NCBI GenBank assembly: GCA_965250115.1
Contig: CBDFNJ010000002.1
Location: 1,798,001 to 1,862,000 of the forward strand
Length of the DNA: 64,000 nucleotides
Direction of reading: 5' to 3'
Source of the DNA: CBDFHB01 sp965250115
GTDB taxonomy: Bacteria > Acidobacteriota > Vicinamibacteria > Marinacidobacterales > SMYC01
The translations under genes and the position numbers were made by a program. Positions 18,938 through 28,557 of the stretch are shown in pieces. The notes under the pieces are model-generated. The model was not told the origin of the DNA. It saw only the letters and a program-made list of their open reading frames with translations, and made no database searches. Every line of letters starts with the position of its first letter. Position 1 is the first letter of the stretch.

Positions 18938-19913
18938 TCAGCTCTCGTAGAGCGCCGCGAGGAGGGCCCCTCGAGCGGTCGCCGTCAATGGATCTTTAGC
19001 CATGCGGACGTCGGCGAGCGCGATGGGGAGTTTCTGCGCATCCAGCGCTTTCGCGAATCGTTCCGCAAAGCCCTTGGGTAGTGCCGTGCCGCCGCCGAGG
19101 ACGACGGGCAGAGGCTTGTCGAGCTTGGGCATGCGATCGGCGCTCGAGAGGGCCTCTCCAATGCCTTCTACGACGGTCGTGATGAGGTCGTCGTAGTAGA
19201 TCTGAAGGGCGCCGGCGATCTTGCTGCGCCCCTTGTGGCGCAGATCGAGCCCCCTCTTCTTTGATTGCTTTGACCCGCGTGGCCGTCACGCCCGCGACTT
19301 CGCCGACGGCCTCGTCTACGTCATCGCCGCCTTTGTCCACCGCGAAGGAGAAGACCGGCACCGAGAGGTAGGCTAAGCACACGTTCGTGAGGCCACCACC
19401 GAAGCTGATTCCGATCCCGGAGAAGTTCTCCTTCTCGAGCTCCGAGAAGACCACCGCGAGTCCCTCGTTGATCGGCCTGGCGTCGAAACCCAGGTTCTCC
19501 AGCATTTGCTTCATCAAGGCCTCGTGATACACAAGACTCGAAGGGGAGTCTTGTGGGGGCCCCGGAACGCTGAAGCAAAGAAGCTGTCCCTTCGACTTGG
19601 GTTTTCCGACGAGCTTCGTGACGATGACCTCGAGGAGCTTCTGCGCGTAAGGCTCGTTGGCGTTCACCAGGCCGTGCCGCATCGGACGGCGCGTCTCCGT
19701 GTTGAACATGTTCGCGAACTTGAAAGCGCCGTTGCCGTAGACGACGAGGTGACCGTTCTCGCGCACGAAGTCGATCTCGTTTTGATGGAGAATCTGTTCC
19801 GTAAAGCGCGACGTCGGAAGCTCGATGAAGGCGTTGAGCTCCGCGTGAGCGCGGATCCCTTTCCCGTTCTTGCGGGCGGCGACGACGGTGCTGGTACCGA
19901 GGTCCAGCCCCAC
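18938..19913 (-). pseudogene. Actin-like ATPase B (MreB/MamK-like), one frameshift
   Basis: Paralogue and upstream neighbour of ATPase A, on the same strand with 55 bases between them. Motifs are MGLDLGTSTVVAARKNGKG, VVYGNGAFKFANMFNTETRRP, PINEGLAVVFSELEKE, GIGISFGGGLTNVCLAYLSVP and PVVLGGGTALPKGFAERF. At about 19243-19250 a run of five G shifts the frame. Four G would read KAIKEEGLDL and join the C-terminal part, which stops at 18938. The start is uncertain: GTG 19913 is used here, but residues upstream could belong to the protein. Confidence 0.82.
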
Positions 19914-20236
19914 GGGCGTTGTGGCTCCGGCGCGAGCAGACGTCGCGCTGCGAGAGGCTCACCGCGGCGTCGGTGACTTTTTTCGAGATTTGCGGATAGG
20001 CATTTCGTCGATCCTTTTCCGAAAGCTCTTCGGAGAGTAGGAGGGGAGAGAGGCCCCCCAAGTTCGGACCCTGGCCCGACAAGAATCCCCTATTCAGAAG
20101 TCAGCAGGGAGCTTTCCGGTCAACTGAGAAATCTAATAAAAGGGTAGCACTAGGGCTAATTTCATGTCAACCGGCTCAGAATCTACTTCATTCGCGATAT
20201 CGTTAAACCGTTTCGGCACGGGGTCGGTCCAAACAA
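19914..20236 (+). other. Intergenic region between divergent actin operon and sigma-factor gene
   Basis: 323 bases between genes pointing away from each other. It must hold promoters for both directions. An A/T-rich stretch (20120-20165, with CTAATAAAAGGG and GGCTAATTTCATG) is the most promoter-like part. I could not assign -35/-10 boxes with confidence. An N-terminal extension of actin-like ATPase B up to about 19999 cannot be excluded. Confidence 0.4.
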
Positions 20237-20854
20237 ATGAGGCGACTTTGGACAATCCACGGTCAAAATGCGATGCTGCTGATCGAACGCTCTGTGAATG
20301 ACAGTCGGGAGACGCTCTTGGAAGAAGGGGAGAAGACAGGTTCCGCTTCGTCGACCATAGAGGGCGAGGCCTTCGAGTCGCTTCTTCGGGCGCATCGGAG
20401 TCGCATCCGTGGCATTTGCCTGCGTTACACGGGAAACGCCGCGGATTCCGACGACCTCGTGCAAGAGGCCTTTTTGAGGGCCTATCGTGGCCTTCCGACC
20501 TTTCGGGGCGAGTCTCGCTTTTCCACGTGGCTCTACCGCATCACGGTCAATGTATGCCTGAACTGGATCGCGTCGAGGAAACCGCGAGCCGAAGCGATCT
20601 CGGACGAGCTCGAGATCGAAGACCCCGGTCCGAGCCCATCGGAGCGACTCGAGGACCGCCAGACTGCCGCGGCTATCCGGCAGGCGGTCGCGAGGCTGCC
20701 GGAGCGCCAGCGAATGACGCTGGTGCTGCGAGTGTATGAGGACTTGTCCCATCGGGAGATCTCAGAAATCATGGGCGGTTCCGTCGGAACGGCCAAGGCG
20801 AATCTATTTTTTGCACTCAAGAACTTGAAGAAGATTCTCGGAGAGAGGCCATGA
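20237..20854 (+). CDS. ECF-type RNA polymerase sigma factor
   Basis: Sigma-70 family factor of the extracytoplasmic-function group, 205 aa from ATG 20237; a later start at 20273 is possible. Region 2 is FESLLRAHRSRIRGICLRYTGNAADSDDLVQEAFLRAYRGLPTFRGESRFSTWLYRITVN. Region 4 is LPERQRMTLVLRVYEDLSHREISEIMGGSVGTAKANLFFALKNLKK. Its last codons overlap the ATG of the anti-sigma gene (ATGA), typical of a sigma/anti-sigma pair. The third gene is CpxP-like, so envelope stress is a reasonable signal; that is inference. Confidence 0.93.
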   Translation: MRRLWTIHGQNAMLLIERSVNDSRETLLEEGEKTGSASSTIEGEAFESLLRAHRSRIRGICLRYTGNAADSDDLVQEAFLRAYRGLPTFRGESRFSTWLYRITVNVCLNWIASRKPRAEAISDELEIEDPGPSPSERLEDRQTAAAIRQAVARLPERQRMTLVLRVYEDLSHREISEIMGGSVGTAKANLFFALKNLKKILGERP

Positions 20855-21416
20855 ACGACCGCGGGGCAGATCAACATCTTACGCCAGAGATTTACATCGA
20901 CTTGCTGGATGGAGCTCCCGTGGAGGCTTCCCATCGGCTGCACGTGGAGCGCTGCGATGCGTGCCGGCGGAGCTCGACGAGCTGACTGGAACACTGACGC
21001 TTTTGAGCTCGGCCGAGGAGCGCGAAGTCATCGGAATCGCCGGTCCGGAGGAGATTCGACCGCGGGGGAAGGGCCTCGGGATGTGGCTAGTGGCGGCGGC
21101 CGCGTTTCTCGTGACCGTCGTTTTGATCTACCCGACGGTTAAGCCCGACGGGTGGTCGGATGGGCGGCCGGATGCGTGGATGTCCGAGCGGAACTCGATC
21201 GTCTCGGAGCCCGAGGGCCTGCTGCTCCCCGCCGAGCGTGACGAAGCCTTTCAGCTCCTTCTCGCGCTGACGGACGAAGTCGCCGGCTCCGAGGCAATGG
21301 CTTTCGTGGGGGAGGAGACGGACTTCGTTCTCAGCGCAATCGATGAGCTGACTCCGGAAGAGCGAGGGTTAGTTCTGAAGCGGCTCGCGGAAGAAATGAG
21401 GTCGAGCACGTCATGA
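20851..21416 (+). pseudogene. Anti-sigma factor with zinc-binding N-terminus, one frameshift
   Basis: ATG 20851 overlaps the sigma gene stop. The N-terminus (LTPEIYIDLLDGAPVEASHRLHVERCDAC) has the HxxxCxxC pattern of ZAS anti-sigma factors. The frame is lost at about 20960 (TGCCGGCGGAGC). Adding one base joins CDAC to AELDELTGTLTLLSS. One membrane helix (MWLVAAAAFLVTVVLIY) and a periplasmic part of about 100 residues follow to 21416. It overlaps the next gene by ATGA. It should hold the sigma factor inactive at the membrane. Confidence 0.82.
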
Positions 21417-21919
21417 AGACACTATTGAATTACCTTCTGCCACTTTCCATCGCAGCCTTCCTGTTGACCGGGTACAACGCCGCGGCCCAGCCAGGTTCGG
21501 CCCAGCCCAGCCGAGAAGAGCTCGAGGGCATGATGGACGCCTATATTCTCAGCAAGCTCCAGGACGCTCTCGGTTTGAGCGACGAGCAGTACGGTCGGAT
21601 AGTCGTGGCTCAAAAGAAGCTCCAGGACCTTCGCCGCGACCACCGCCGCAGCCGTATGGAAGTCCTGCGCCAGTTGCGTCAGGCTCTCGGGCGCGACGCG
21701 GCGGGGGAAGAGGAGCTACAGCCCCTGCTCGACGAGCTCGAGCGGGTTCGTAGTGAATTCGCCTCCGAAGAGCAGGCGCGTTACCACGCCATCGACGAGG
21801 TCCTCGACATCCGCCAGCGCGCCCGCTATCGGATTCTCGAGACCGAGATCCAGAGACGGCTTGGCCAGCTCATGAGACAAGTTCGAAGACCGAACGATCC
21901 CGAGCGCCGCCGGCCATAG
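21413..21919 (+). CDS. Periplasmic CpxP/Spy-like helical protein
   Basis: A protein of 168 aa with a signal peptide (LLPLSIAAFLLTGYNAAA). The rest is long amphipathic helices: LSKLQDALGLSDEQYGRIVVAQKKLQDLRRDHRRSRMEVLRQLRQALG, then LDELERVRSEFASEEQARYHAIDEVLDIRQRARYRI. The family around Spy/CpxP and heavy-metal sensors has this layout and acts as a periplasmic chaperone or sensor. Its start overlaps the anti-sigma stop, so the three genes form an operon: sigma, anti-sigma, effector. Confidence 0.75.
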   Translation: MKTLLNYLLPLSIAAFLLTGYNAAAQPGSAQPSREELEGMMDAYILSKLQDALGLSDEQYGRIVVAQKKLQDLRRDHRRSRMEVLRQLRQALGRDAAGEEELQPLLDELERVRSEFASEEQARYHAIDEVLDIRQRARYRILETEIQRRLGQLMRQVRRPNDPERRRP

Positions 21920-21932
21920 CCCTTTCTGTCTC

Positions 21933-22244
21933 GTGGGCTTTGCGATGCGTTTCGCGCCCTTCGCGGTCGCCGCGCTGATCTTCGACGTGACCGCGCTTTT
22001 CGGTTGGGGGATTTTCGAGCAGCTTTCCTGGTTCGTGATCGTGGTGATCGTAGGTTGTCTGCTGCATCAATTTGCGATCTTCGCCATCTTCGTTCGAATA
22101 TTCGCGAACTGTCCCACGCTTGTCTTCTTCCGCAAGATCATTCCAGTCATGGTGACGGCGCTATCGACGAGCTCCTCGGCCGCCACGCTTCCAACGACGA
22201 TCTACGGGGGACGTCGCGGCGGCATGCTACGTCTCCGCCAGTGA
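21933..22244 (+). pseudogene. Fragment of a dicarboxylate/amino-acid:cation symporter
   Basis: About 90 residues match the middle of DAACS-family (GltP-like) carriers, with RFAPFAVAALIFDVTALFGWGIF, LLHQFAIFAIFVRIFANCPTLVFFRKIIPVMVTALSTSSSAATLPTT. This includes the serine-rich SSSAATLP reentrant loop that binds substrate. Both ends are missing: it begins 13 bases after the preceding stop and runs into unrelated sequence at about 22205. It cannot encode a working carrier (about 400 aa needed). Confidence 0.8.
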
Positions 22245-22274
22245 AGGGCACTCCCTGAAGGTTCAAGTGAGCCG

Positions 22275-22877
22275 TCACTCGGACTCGACGACCCCGAGCG
22301 CGGCCTCGTAGTCCTCGGGCGTGTTCAAATTCGTAAGACAGCGGCCCGTCGGGTCCAACTGTCTCAGCTCCTCGTTCCGGACCCAGCGCGTCTCGAGGGC
22401 CCGCGTGAAGGCCTGCGCCGAGAGCTCGCTCCTGGAAAGCTGCTCCTCCAACAGCGGAAGGCATCGCTGACGATAGACAGCGCAGACGGCGACTGGCCCC
22501 CGACTCGACTCCGGTACGACCGCGTCGCAGTCTGGCTCCAGGCGCTCCGCGAGGCCTGCCAGGAAGGACGTCGTAACGAAGGGCATGTCGCAGGCCACCA
22601 CGATGACGGGGGATTTTGCTCCGACCAGGGCGGTGTGGATGCCGGAGAGGGGTCCGAGCCCGGGTATCCGATCCGGCGCTAGGCCCGTGTCCGCAAGGGC
22701 ATCGGGAAGGGAATCGGAAGTGATGCGACCCACGAGGCGCAGAGGTCTTACGAGAGGCCGGAGCGCGAGAACCACGCGCTCGAGCACGGTCCGATCTCCG
22801 ATGACGAGCCCGACTTTGTTCCGGCGCATGCGCCGGCTCCGCCCGCCGACGAGCACTGCCCCCTCGAGTGTCTGCAT
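22275..22877 (-). CDS. mobA: Molybdenum cofactor guanylyltransferase MobA
   Basis: Transfers GMP from GTP to molybdopterin to make the guanine dinucleotide cofactor. It is 200 aa. The N-terminal nucleotide-binding loop is LVGGRSRRMRRNK (family LAGGxSxRMGxxK). ACDMPFVT supplies the metal-binding Asp, and the C-terminal LTNLNTPEDYEAAL is characteristic of MobA. It is divergent from the V4R-domain gene. No other cofactor genes are in the window. Confidence 0.9.
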   Translation of the reverse strand: MQTLEGAVLVGGRSRRMRRNKVGLVIGDRTVLERVVLALRPLVRPLRLVGRITSDSLPDALADTGLAPDRIPGLGPLSGIHTALVGAKSPVIVVACDMPFVTTSFLAGLAERLEPDCDAVVPESSRGPVAVCAVYRQRCLPLLEEQLSRSELSAQAFTRALETRWVRNEELRQLDPTGRCLTNLNTPEDYEAALGVVESE

Positions 22878-23018
22878 GTGTCTTGGACCGGGACGGAGTC
22901 AATGGTACACTCGCCCGGTTTTCCGAACTCCTATGATAGTAGCGCGCCCGTCCCGCGGGCAAAGCTCGCGGGGAACGTTTCGAGTTATAGGCCGTACTCT
23001 GCGACCGAGGGTGCGGTG

Positions 23019-23603
23019 ATGACGGACATTCTTGTCGAGCGACTGTTCGTGACGAGCCTCCAGAAGGCTCTGGAGGAGCACGCGCCCGAGGAGCTCGAAA
23101 TCTTCAGGCGCTGGTTCGACCCCTCTACTCGCCAAACCCGATTTCACGTCGCCACCATCATCGGCGCCGTCGGCTATTTGAGGCGGAACCCGACGCTCTA
23201 CGAGAAGGTCATCGGCGCCGCGGGCCGGACGGCTTCCGATCGGGCCTACGCGGATTTTTCGCAGATCGAGCGCCGGCTCCTCGAATCCCTCCCGCGCTTC
23301 GGCAGGGAACGTCTCGTGAAACACCTCCTTCACTCAGGGCTCAGGAGCATTCACAAAGATGCGCTCCTGTCCGTCAAACGAGAGGGTGAAAAGCTCCTCG
23401 TGACAGTCGACAACTCACTCTTCTGTTACACGCCCGCGGAGAACGGGGGACTGATGCGTTGTCAGTTCTACGCGGCGCTCTTCGCCGGGCTCTTGGAAAA
23501 GACCGACCTCCACTGCGACTCGGTCAAGGAGGTGACCTGCCGGGGCCAGGGGGGTGCCACTTGCAGCTTCGAGGCCCTGCTCGAACGACCCCGAGCAGCC
23601 TGA
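23019..23603 (+). CDS. V4R-like small-molecule-binding domain protein
   Basis: 194 aa from ATG 23019 (MTDILVERLF), chosen over an upstream in-frame start because it follows a purine-rich GAGGGTGCGG stretch. The C-terminal half ends HCDSVKEVTCRGQGGATCSFEALL, which resembles the V4R fold motif near its Cys-rich end (extra-Cys, G-x-x-x-C-x-F). The N-terminal half is alpha-helical (EELEIFRRWFDPSTRQTRFHVATIIGAVGYLRR). Such proteins bind hydrophobic ligands or metals; the ligand here is unknown. Confidence 0.6.
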   Translation: MTDILVERLFVTSLQKALEEHAPEELEIFRRWFDPSTRQTRFHVATIIGAVGYLRRNPTLYEKVIGAAGRTASDRAYADFSQIERRLLESLPRFGRERLVKHLLHSGLRSIHKDALLSVKREGEKLLVTVDNSLFCYTPAENGGLMRCQFYAALFAGLLEKTDLHCDSVKEVTCRGQGGATCSFEALLERPRAA

Positions 23604-23623
23604 CTGAAAGTCTCTCTCCAAAT

Positions 23624-24850
23624 ATGAACTCTATTCGCTGGGTGCTAACGGCCCTCCTATGTCTCTCTGGTGTGACGGAGGCGGTGGCGCAGGTCGACGA
23701 AACCGAGATGGCCGAGGCGCTCGAGGAGCTCGGCCGACGTCTTGGGCTTCCACCCGTCGCCCCGGCCGAGCTCAAGCAAAGGGTCGAGACGGTCGGCGAG
23801 CTGAAATTCCGGTCCGACGTCCCCATCGACTTTATGACGAGAGAGGACCTTGCAGCCTACATCCGCGAGTTGTTCGAGGAGGACTACCCACCAGAGTTCG
23901 CCGAGCGGGAAGAACGCATGCTGCGTGGGTTTGGTTTCCTCGATGCCGCAGCGGACCTTCGTGGCGTGCGCGAACGGGTCCTGAACGAGAATGTCGCCGG
24001 CTTTTACGACGAGAGGCCCGGAGTGAGAAAGCTCTTCGCGATCTCGTCAGGACGCTCCCTCAACGTCATGAACCAGCTCATTCTTTCCCACGAGCTTCGG
24101 CACGCTATCCAGGACCAGCACATCGTCATTCGGGACAAGCTGAACGTCGAGAGCGACTTTGACGACCGCAGGCTCGCAGCGCTCTGCCTGCTCGAGGGGG
24201 ACGCCTCGATCCTCATGGAGCACTACCTGATGTCGGGAGCTTCAGGAAACGCTCCCGAGGCGGCGACCTTGTTCCAGGTGTTCTCGCAGGGCCTGACCGG
24301 GGAGGAGGTGGCCTCGATGTTTGCCGGACCAGCGCTGAAAGACGCTCCCGCGGTCGTCCAGGAGCAGCTCATCGCCCCCTATTTCGAGGGGCGTCGCCTC
24401 GCCGCCGCCATTTACGAAGCGGGCGGGTTCGCCATGTTGAACGAGAAGCTCTCTCGGCCCCCACGCTCGATGGAGCAGGTCCTTCACCCGGAAAAGTTCC
24501 TCGAGGGCACCGACGAGCCCGATGAGGTCGAGCTCGCCGAGGCTCGCGGTACTACGCCGGACTTCGAGGGAACCCTGGGAGAGTTCCTCATCAGGGTGCT
24601 TCTGAGGGACGGGACTTCCTTTCAGCACGCCGAGATGGCTGCCGAGGGATGGGGTGGCGACCGATACGCCGTGCTGGCAGCGGAGCGGGGTTATAGGCTG
24701 GTCTGGCGCTCGCGGTGGGATAGCGAGAACGACGCCCGGGAGTTCGAGGCGGCGCTCGAAGCCCACTTCGAGACACGCTTTCCGGGCGAAGCTCTTCGGC
24801 TCGAGCGAAGAGGAAGTGAAGTATTTTTCGAGAGACCCTACTTCGAATAA
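23624..24850 (+). CDS. Secreted zinc metalloprotease-like protein (HELRH)
   Basis: 408 aa. The signal peptide MNSIRWVLTALLCLSGVTEAVAQ is followed by a helical domain. The zinc motif then appears in LNVMNQLILSHELRHAIQDQH, with a downstream Glu in CLLEGDASILMEHYL as a likely third ligand. This arrangement matches a family of secreted bacterial HExxH proteins without a firm function. It is convergent with the broken TPR-AIM24 gene, whose stop is 17 bases away. Confidence 0.72.
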   Translation: MNSIRWVLTALLCLSGVTEAVAQVDETEMAEALEELGRRLGLPPVAPAELKQRVETVGELKFRSDVPIDFMTREDLAAYIRELFEEDYPPEFAEREERMLRGFGFLDAAADLRGVRERVLNENVAGFYDERPGVRKLFAISSGRSLNVMNQLILSHELRHAIQDQHIVIRDKLNVESDFDDRRLAALCLLEGDASILMEHYLMSGASGNAPEAATLFQVFSQGLTGEEVASMFAGPALKDAPAVVQEQLIAPYFEGRRLAAAIYEAGGFAMLNEKLSRPPRSMEQVLHPEKFLEGTDEPDEVELAEARGTTPDFEGTLGEFLIRVLLRDGTSFQHAEMAAEGWGGDRYAVLAAERGYRLVWRSRWDSENDAREFEAALEAHFETRFPGEALRLERRGSEVFFERPYFE

Positions 24851-25770
24851 ACCGCTTCGGGTTTCGTCAGGAGGGGACCGACTTCTCCATCATGACCTTG
24901 CCTTCCCCGGCGAGCCTCAAGTTGATGCCGCTGGAATTGCCGGGGAGCATCAACTCGGCCAGCGCCTCGTCCTCGACGATGGTCGGTATGAGCTCACCCG
25001 ACCAGGAGATCAGGTTCGAGCTCGCGACGTTGACCGGGTATTGCTCCTGAACGGTGAGAACGAGGGGACTGGTTGCGACGGAGAGCGCGAGCATCCCCGT
25101 GCCTTGAATCACGAGGACGTGGAATGCCTTCGGACTGCCGTCTCGCTCGACCACGGCGTAGCGCGGCGTGAGCGTTTCCTCACAAGCCAGCAAGTGGGAA
25201 GGCTCGATGAAAATCTCTTCGTCCTCGATCTGTATCACGGTGACGTCACGCTGGCGATCGGTAAGGAGTAGCTTCCCGGTGCCGCTTACGATGACGAGAG
25301 GCGGCACGGATTCCTCGCGTTGGGGTTTCACCCAAAAGGTCAGATTGCCGCTATAGCTGTATATGGTTCCCTGCTTGATGAAGACCTTGCCCGAGAAGTT
25401 CACCTCCATGAGATTGTTCTCGAGGTAGCGAAAGATATCGTCGTGCCGCCTACCCCGGGAGTAGACGTTCGGCTCACTCCCGGGCGAGCCGCCCAAGTTT
25501 CCGCGCTCTCGCCCGAGGCGATCGTGCTCGCCCATCTCGAAATGTTCCGCGGGGGGGATGATCGCTCGTGGCGCCTTTCTCCGGTCTCGGCCGGAGCGCT
25601 CCGTGAAGAGCTCCTCTCCCGCCTTCTCCGGCGTCTTGTTACGCGCCATCTCGGCGAGCGACTGGTCTTGCACAAGGGGCTCGCTGATACGCAGTCGCGT
25701 ACGGCTCTCCGCGTCGAGCATTCGGCTCGTCGGGGGAATGGTATCCTCGCTTATCCGTTTGGGCGGCTTA

Positions 25771-27694
25771 GGGCCGCCGACAAAATGACTGTCTAGTTTT
25801 GAGCACACTCTTCCTGTTTCAGGTCGTGATCGCGATATCGTCTGGCATCACGAGAGCCTGGCAAGCTCCCTAGAAACGGAACATTTGTAGGTCTTCAGCA
25901 ACCAGCGCGTGTTTGACAAACGGTCCTCATTGCAGGAGGATTACGCCTATCAAGGAGCACTTCTCCTATTATGAGACCTACGAGCTATCAGTCTGAAGAT
26001 CTCGACCGCCTGTTGAGGAAGCACAAAATAGCTACCCTCGATGATTTGAAGGCAGTGTTGGGTACCGATGTGGACTCGACCGTCTTCCGAAAGCTCAATG
26101 AGTTGGCGTATCGGACAAGCTACTCCCACCGTGGTAGCTACTACACGTTGGACGAGATCGCCCAGTTCGATCGAAAAGGTCTTTGGTCGTTGCGCTCAGT
26201 GTGGTTCTCGAAGTACGGGACGTTGCTTGCGACGGTAAAAGCGTTGGTCGCGGCCTGTGAGGCAGGCTACTACGTCGACGAGCTCGAGGACGTGGTGCAG
26301 GTTGACGTCAAGGCTCCTCTGTTGAAACTGGTCCGAGAGAAAAGATTGGCGCGCGAGCAGGTGTTCGGCCGATATCTGTATCTGGCCACCGATGTGAGCA
26401 CGCGCAAGCAACAGCTCTCGGCCCGCCAGATACATGAGGCGTCACCTTCCACGTTGGGCTGGGTCGGGGGAGTCCGCGTGCTCCCCGTGGAGTTGAAGGC
26501 TGCGATCGTTCTTTTCTACAGCCTGCTCGATGAAAAGCAGCGCCGTCTCTACGCGGGAGTCGAGGCCATGAAGCTCGGTCACGGTGGCGACCAACAGATT
26601 GCCGAACTGCTCGGGATGGGTCCGAGCACGGTAGCCAGAGGTCGTAGGGAATTGCTAATGAGAGATGTTGAGCTCGACGGAGTTCGGCGAAAGGGTGGCG
26701 GACGGCGCGCCGTGCAAAAAAAAGCCAGAAGTCATCGCCAAGATCGAAGAACTCATGAAGCACGACACCGCGGGCGATCCGATGACGGGAGTGAAATGGA
26801 CGCGGCGGACCACCGACAAGATTGCTTGCGAGCTAAGAAGCCTCGGTGTGAACGTCAGCAGCAAAACCGTCGGTCGACTGCTCAAACAGCTCGGCTTCTC
26901 GTTGCGGGTGAACCACAAGAAGCTGTGCGGTGCCACGTCCGAAGATCGCGATACCCAATTCGCGTGTATCGCCGAACTGCGCGCGCGTTTTGCCGCAGCT
27001 GGTCATCCCATCATCAGCGTAGACACGAAGAAACGGGAGCTGGTGGGATTATTCAAAAACGGCGGGCAGGCCTGGAACCGCGAGCCGACTCTCGTCAAAG
27101 ACCATGACTTCCGTTCCGAATCGAACGGCATCGCAATCCCCTACGGCGTCTACGATCTGCTCGCGAACCGCGGGACAGTGTTCATTGGTACCTCGTACAA
27201 CACCCCGGACTTCGCCGTGAATGCCATCGAGAAGTGGTGGCGAACGGAAGGACGGCGACGCTATCCTGCAGCCCGTGACCTCGCGATATTGGCAGACGCC
27301 GGGGGCAGCAATGGCTATCGGTGTCGGGGTTGGAAGCACGGGCTTCAAACGCGGATTTGCAATCGCCACGACATCGCTATCACCATAGCCCACTATCCGT
27401 CCGGTACATCCAAGTGGAATCCAGTGGAGCACCGTCTGTTCAGCGAGGTCAGCAAGAACTGGGCGGGCAGGCCTCTCGACAGCTACGAAACCATCCTCAA
27501 ATACATCCGCACGACCACCACCTCTTCCGGTTTGCGAGTACGCGCACACCTTATCCGGCGTCGTTATCCGAAGGGCGTCAAAATCACTGACGAGCGGATG
27601 CAGGCGCTTTCCGTTACAAAGGACCAGACTCCACCCAAATGGAACTACACCATCCGACCGTCTTGAAAACGGGAACTTATTTTGTCGCCGGCCC
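25771..27694 (+). mobile_element. ISAzo13-family element, copy 2 (1924 bp)
   Basis: The terminal repeats read inward as GGGCCGCCGACAAAATGAC (left) and GGGCCGGCGACAAAATAAG (right, reverse strand). TTA flanks both sides (25768-25770 and 27695-27697), and the host gene frame is restored only if one TTA is dropped. It is one base shorter than copy 3 (1925 bp), the missing base being a C after the A-run in the transposase gene. Confidence 0.95.
25971..27666 (+). pseudogene. ISAzo13-family transposase, copy 2, frame broken at A-run
   Basis: The only + strand copy with its N-terminus visible. About 170 residues (MRPTSYQSEDLDRLLRKHKIATLDDLKAV ... AREQVFGRYLYLATDVSTRKQQ) form an N-terminal DNA-binding-like domain not seen in most short ISAzo13 proteins. 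The helix-turn-helix and DDE core follow. After eight A the next bases are GCC, where copies 1 and 3 have CGCC. Here a -1 slip leads to a stop, and only a +1 change joins the frames (KKPEVIAKIEEL). If the run were seven A the gene would be intact. Confidence 0.85.
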
Positions 27695-28557
27695 TTAGGG
27701 AGCAGCTCTTCGACATTCGGCCGTCGATCCTCTTCCATCGTGCGTCGCTCTTCGGTCGTCAGGGCTTCTTCTTGAGTGTCGTGAGGGGGCCGAGGTGTCT
27801 TGCCAGGCAACGTGCCGTCTTCGTCCGGCATGGACACGTCGTGCTCCGCAGTTTCGGACCGTCTCGGCCCAGGCGCCTTCGGTTGGGTAGTGATCAGACC
27901 CTCCTGAAGAGCGCTGATGACGCGCCGTCGGTTGACTGAGTCGACGTTGACCTTGTTGAGATCGAGGTTGGGCGAGGTCTCCTCTCCACCGTCCGACCCG
28001 CTGCGCGTTTGAATGCGCGGTGTGGTGTCGTCGGGTGCAGGTGTGGGAACGGAGAAGTCGACGCCAGGGCCCCCTTCCGTCGGTCGTTCGAGATCGATCT
28101 TTTGCTGGACGCGCTTCACCATGATGTTCGCGCCGGCCTTGCGGTACTGGAAGATCGCGTTGTAGTACTGCTGTTTCTTCTCGTAGATGTTTCCCAGGTA
28201 GAAGTGCGTCTTTTGATTGTCGGGTTTCAACTCCAGCGATCTCAGGAAGGTCGCTTCCGCCCGGTCGAGGTCTCTGACTTTGAAACAGACGAGCCCAAGG
28301 TTGAAGTGGAGAGTGGAGGATTCCGGATTGAGCTCAATGAGCTTGCGATAGACCGCGTCCGCGTCTCTGTACTTCTCCTGTTTGAAATAGGCGAGTCCGA
28401 GCAGGTTCAAGACCGAGTCGTCGCTCGGGCGCAGCTTGCGGGCTTCCTCGAGCTCCTCCGTCGCGTCGGCAAAGTTGCGGCGATCGAAGTGCTCGCGACC
28501 TCGGTTCAAATGGACGAGAAATAGCCCCCGATCGAAGGGCGTCGACATTATTTAAGC

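Larger units (their letters stand above)
24867..28548 (-). pseudogene. TPR-AIM24 fusion protein, split by ISAzo13 and hit by ISL3 at its start
   Basis: The 5' part (28548-27697) encodes tetratricopeptide repeats (AYFKQEKYRDADAVYRKLIELNPESSTLHFNLGLVCF, LGNIYEKKQQYYNAIFQYRKA) and an acidic linker. The 3' part (25769-24867) encodes a linker and an AIM24-type beta domain (GKVFIKQGTIYSYSGNLTFWV, IVSGTGKLLLTDRQR, FIEPSHLLACEETLTPRYAVV). If ISAzo13 copy 2 and one TTA target repeat are removed, the frame continues exactly as EELLPK-PPKRISED, giving about 584 aa. An ISL3 element also sits 1-2 bases upstream of the ATG and separates it from its ribosome site. Natural role unknown; AIM24-like domains occur in scaffold-type proteins. 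Confidence 0.9.

Noticed and set aside
27049..28548. 499-aa minus-strand frame taken as one protein
   Set aside because: Its last 215 residues are antisense of the ISAzo13 transposase; only the first 284 belong to the TPR gene.
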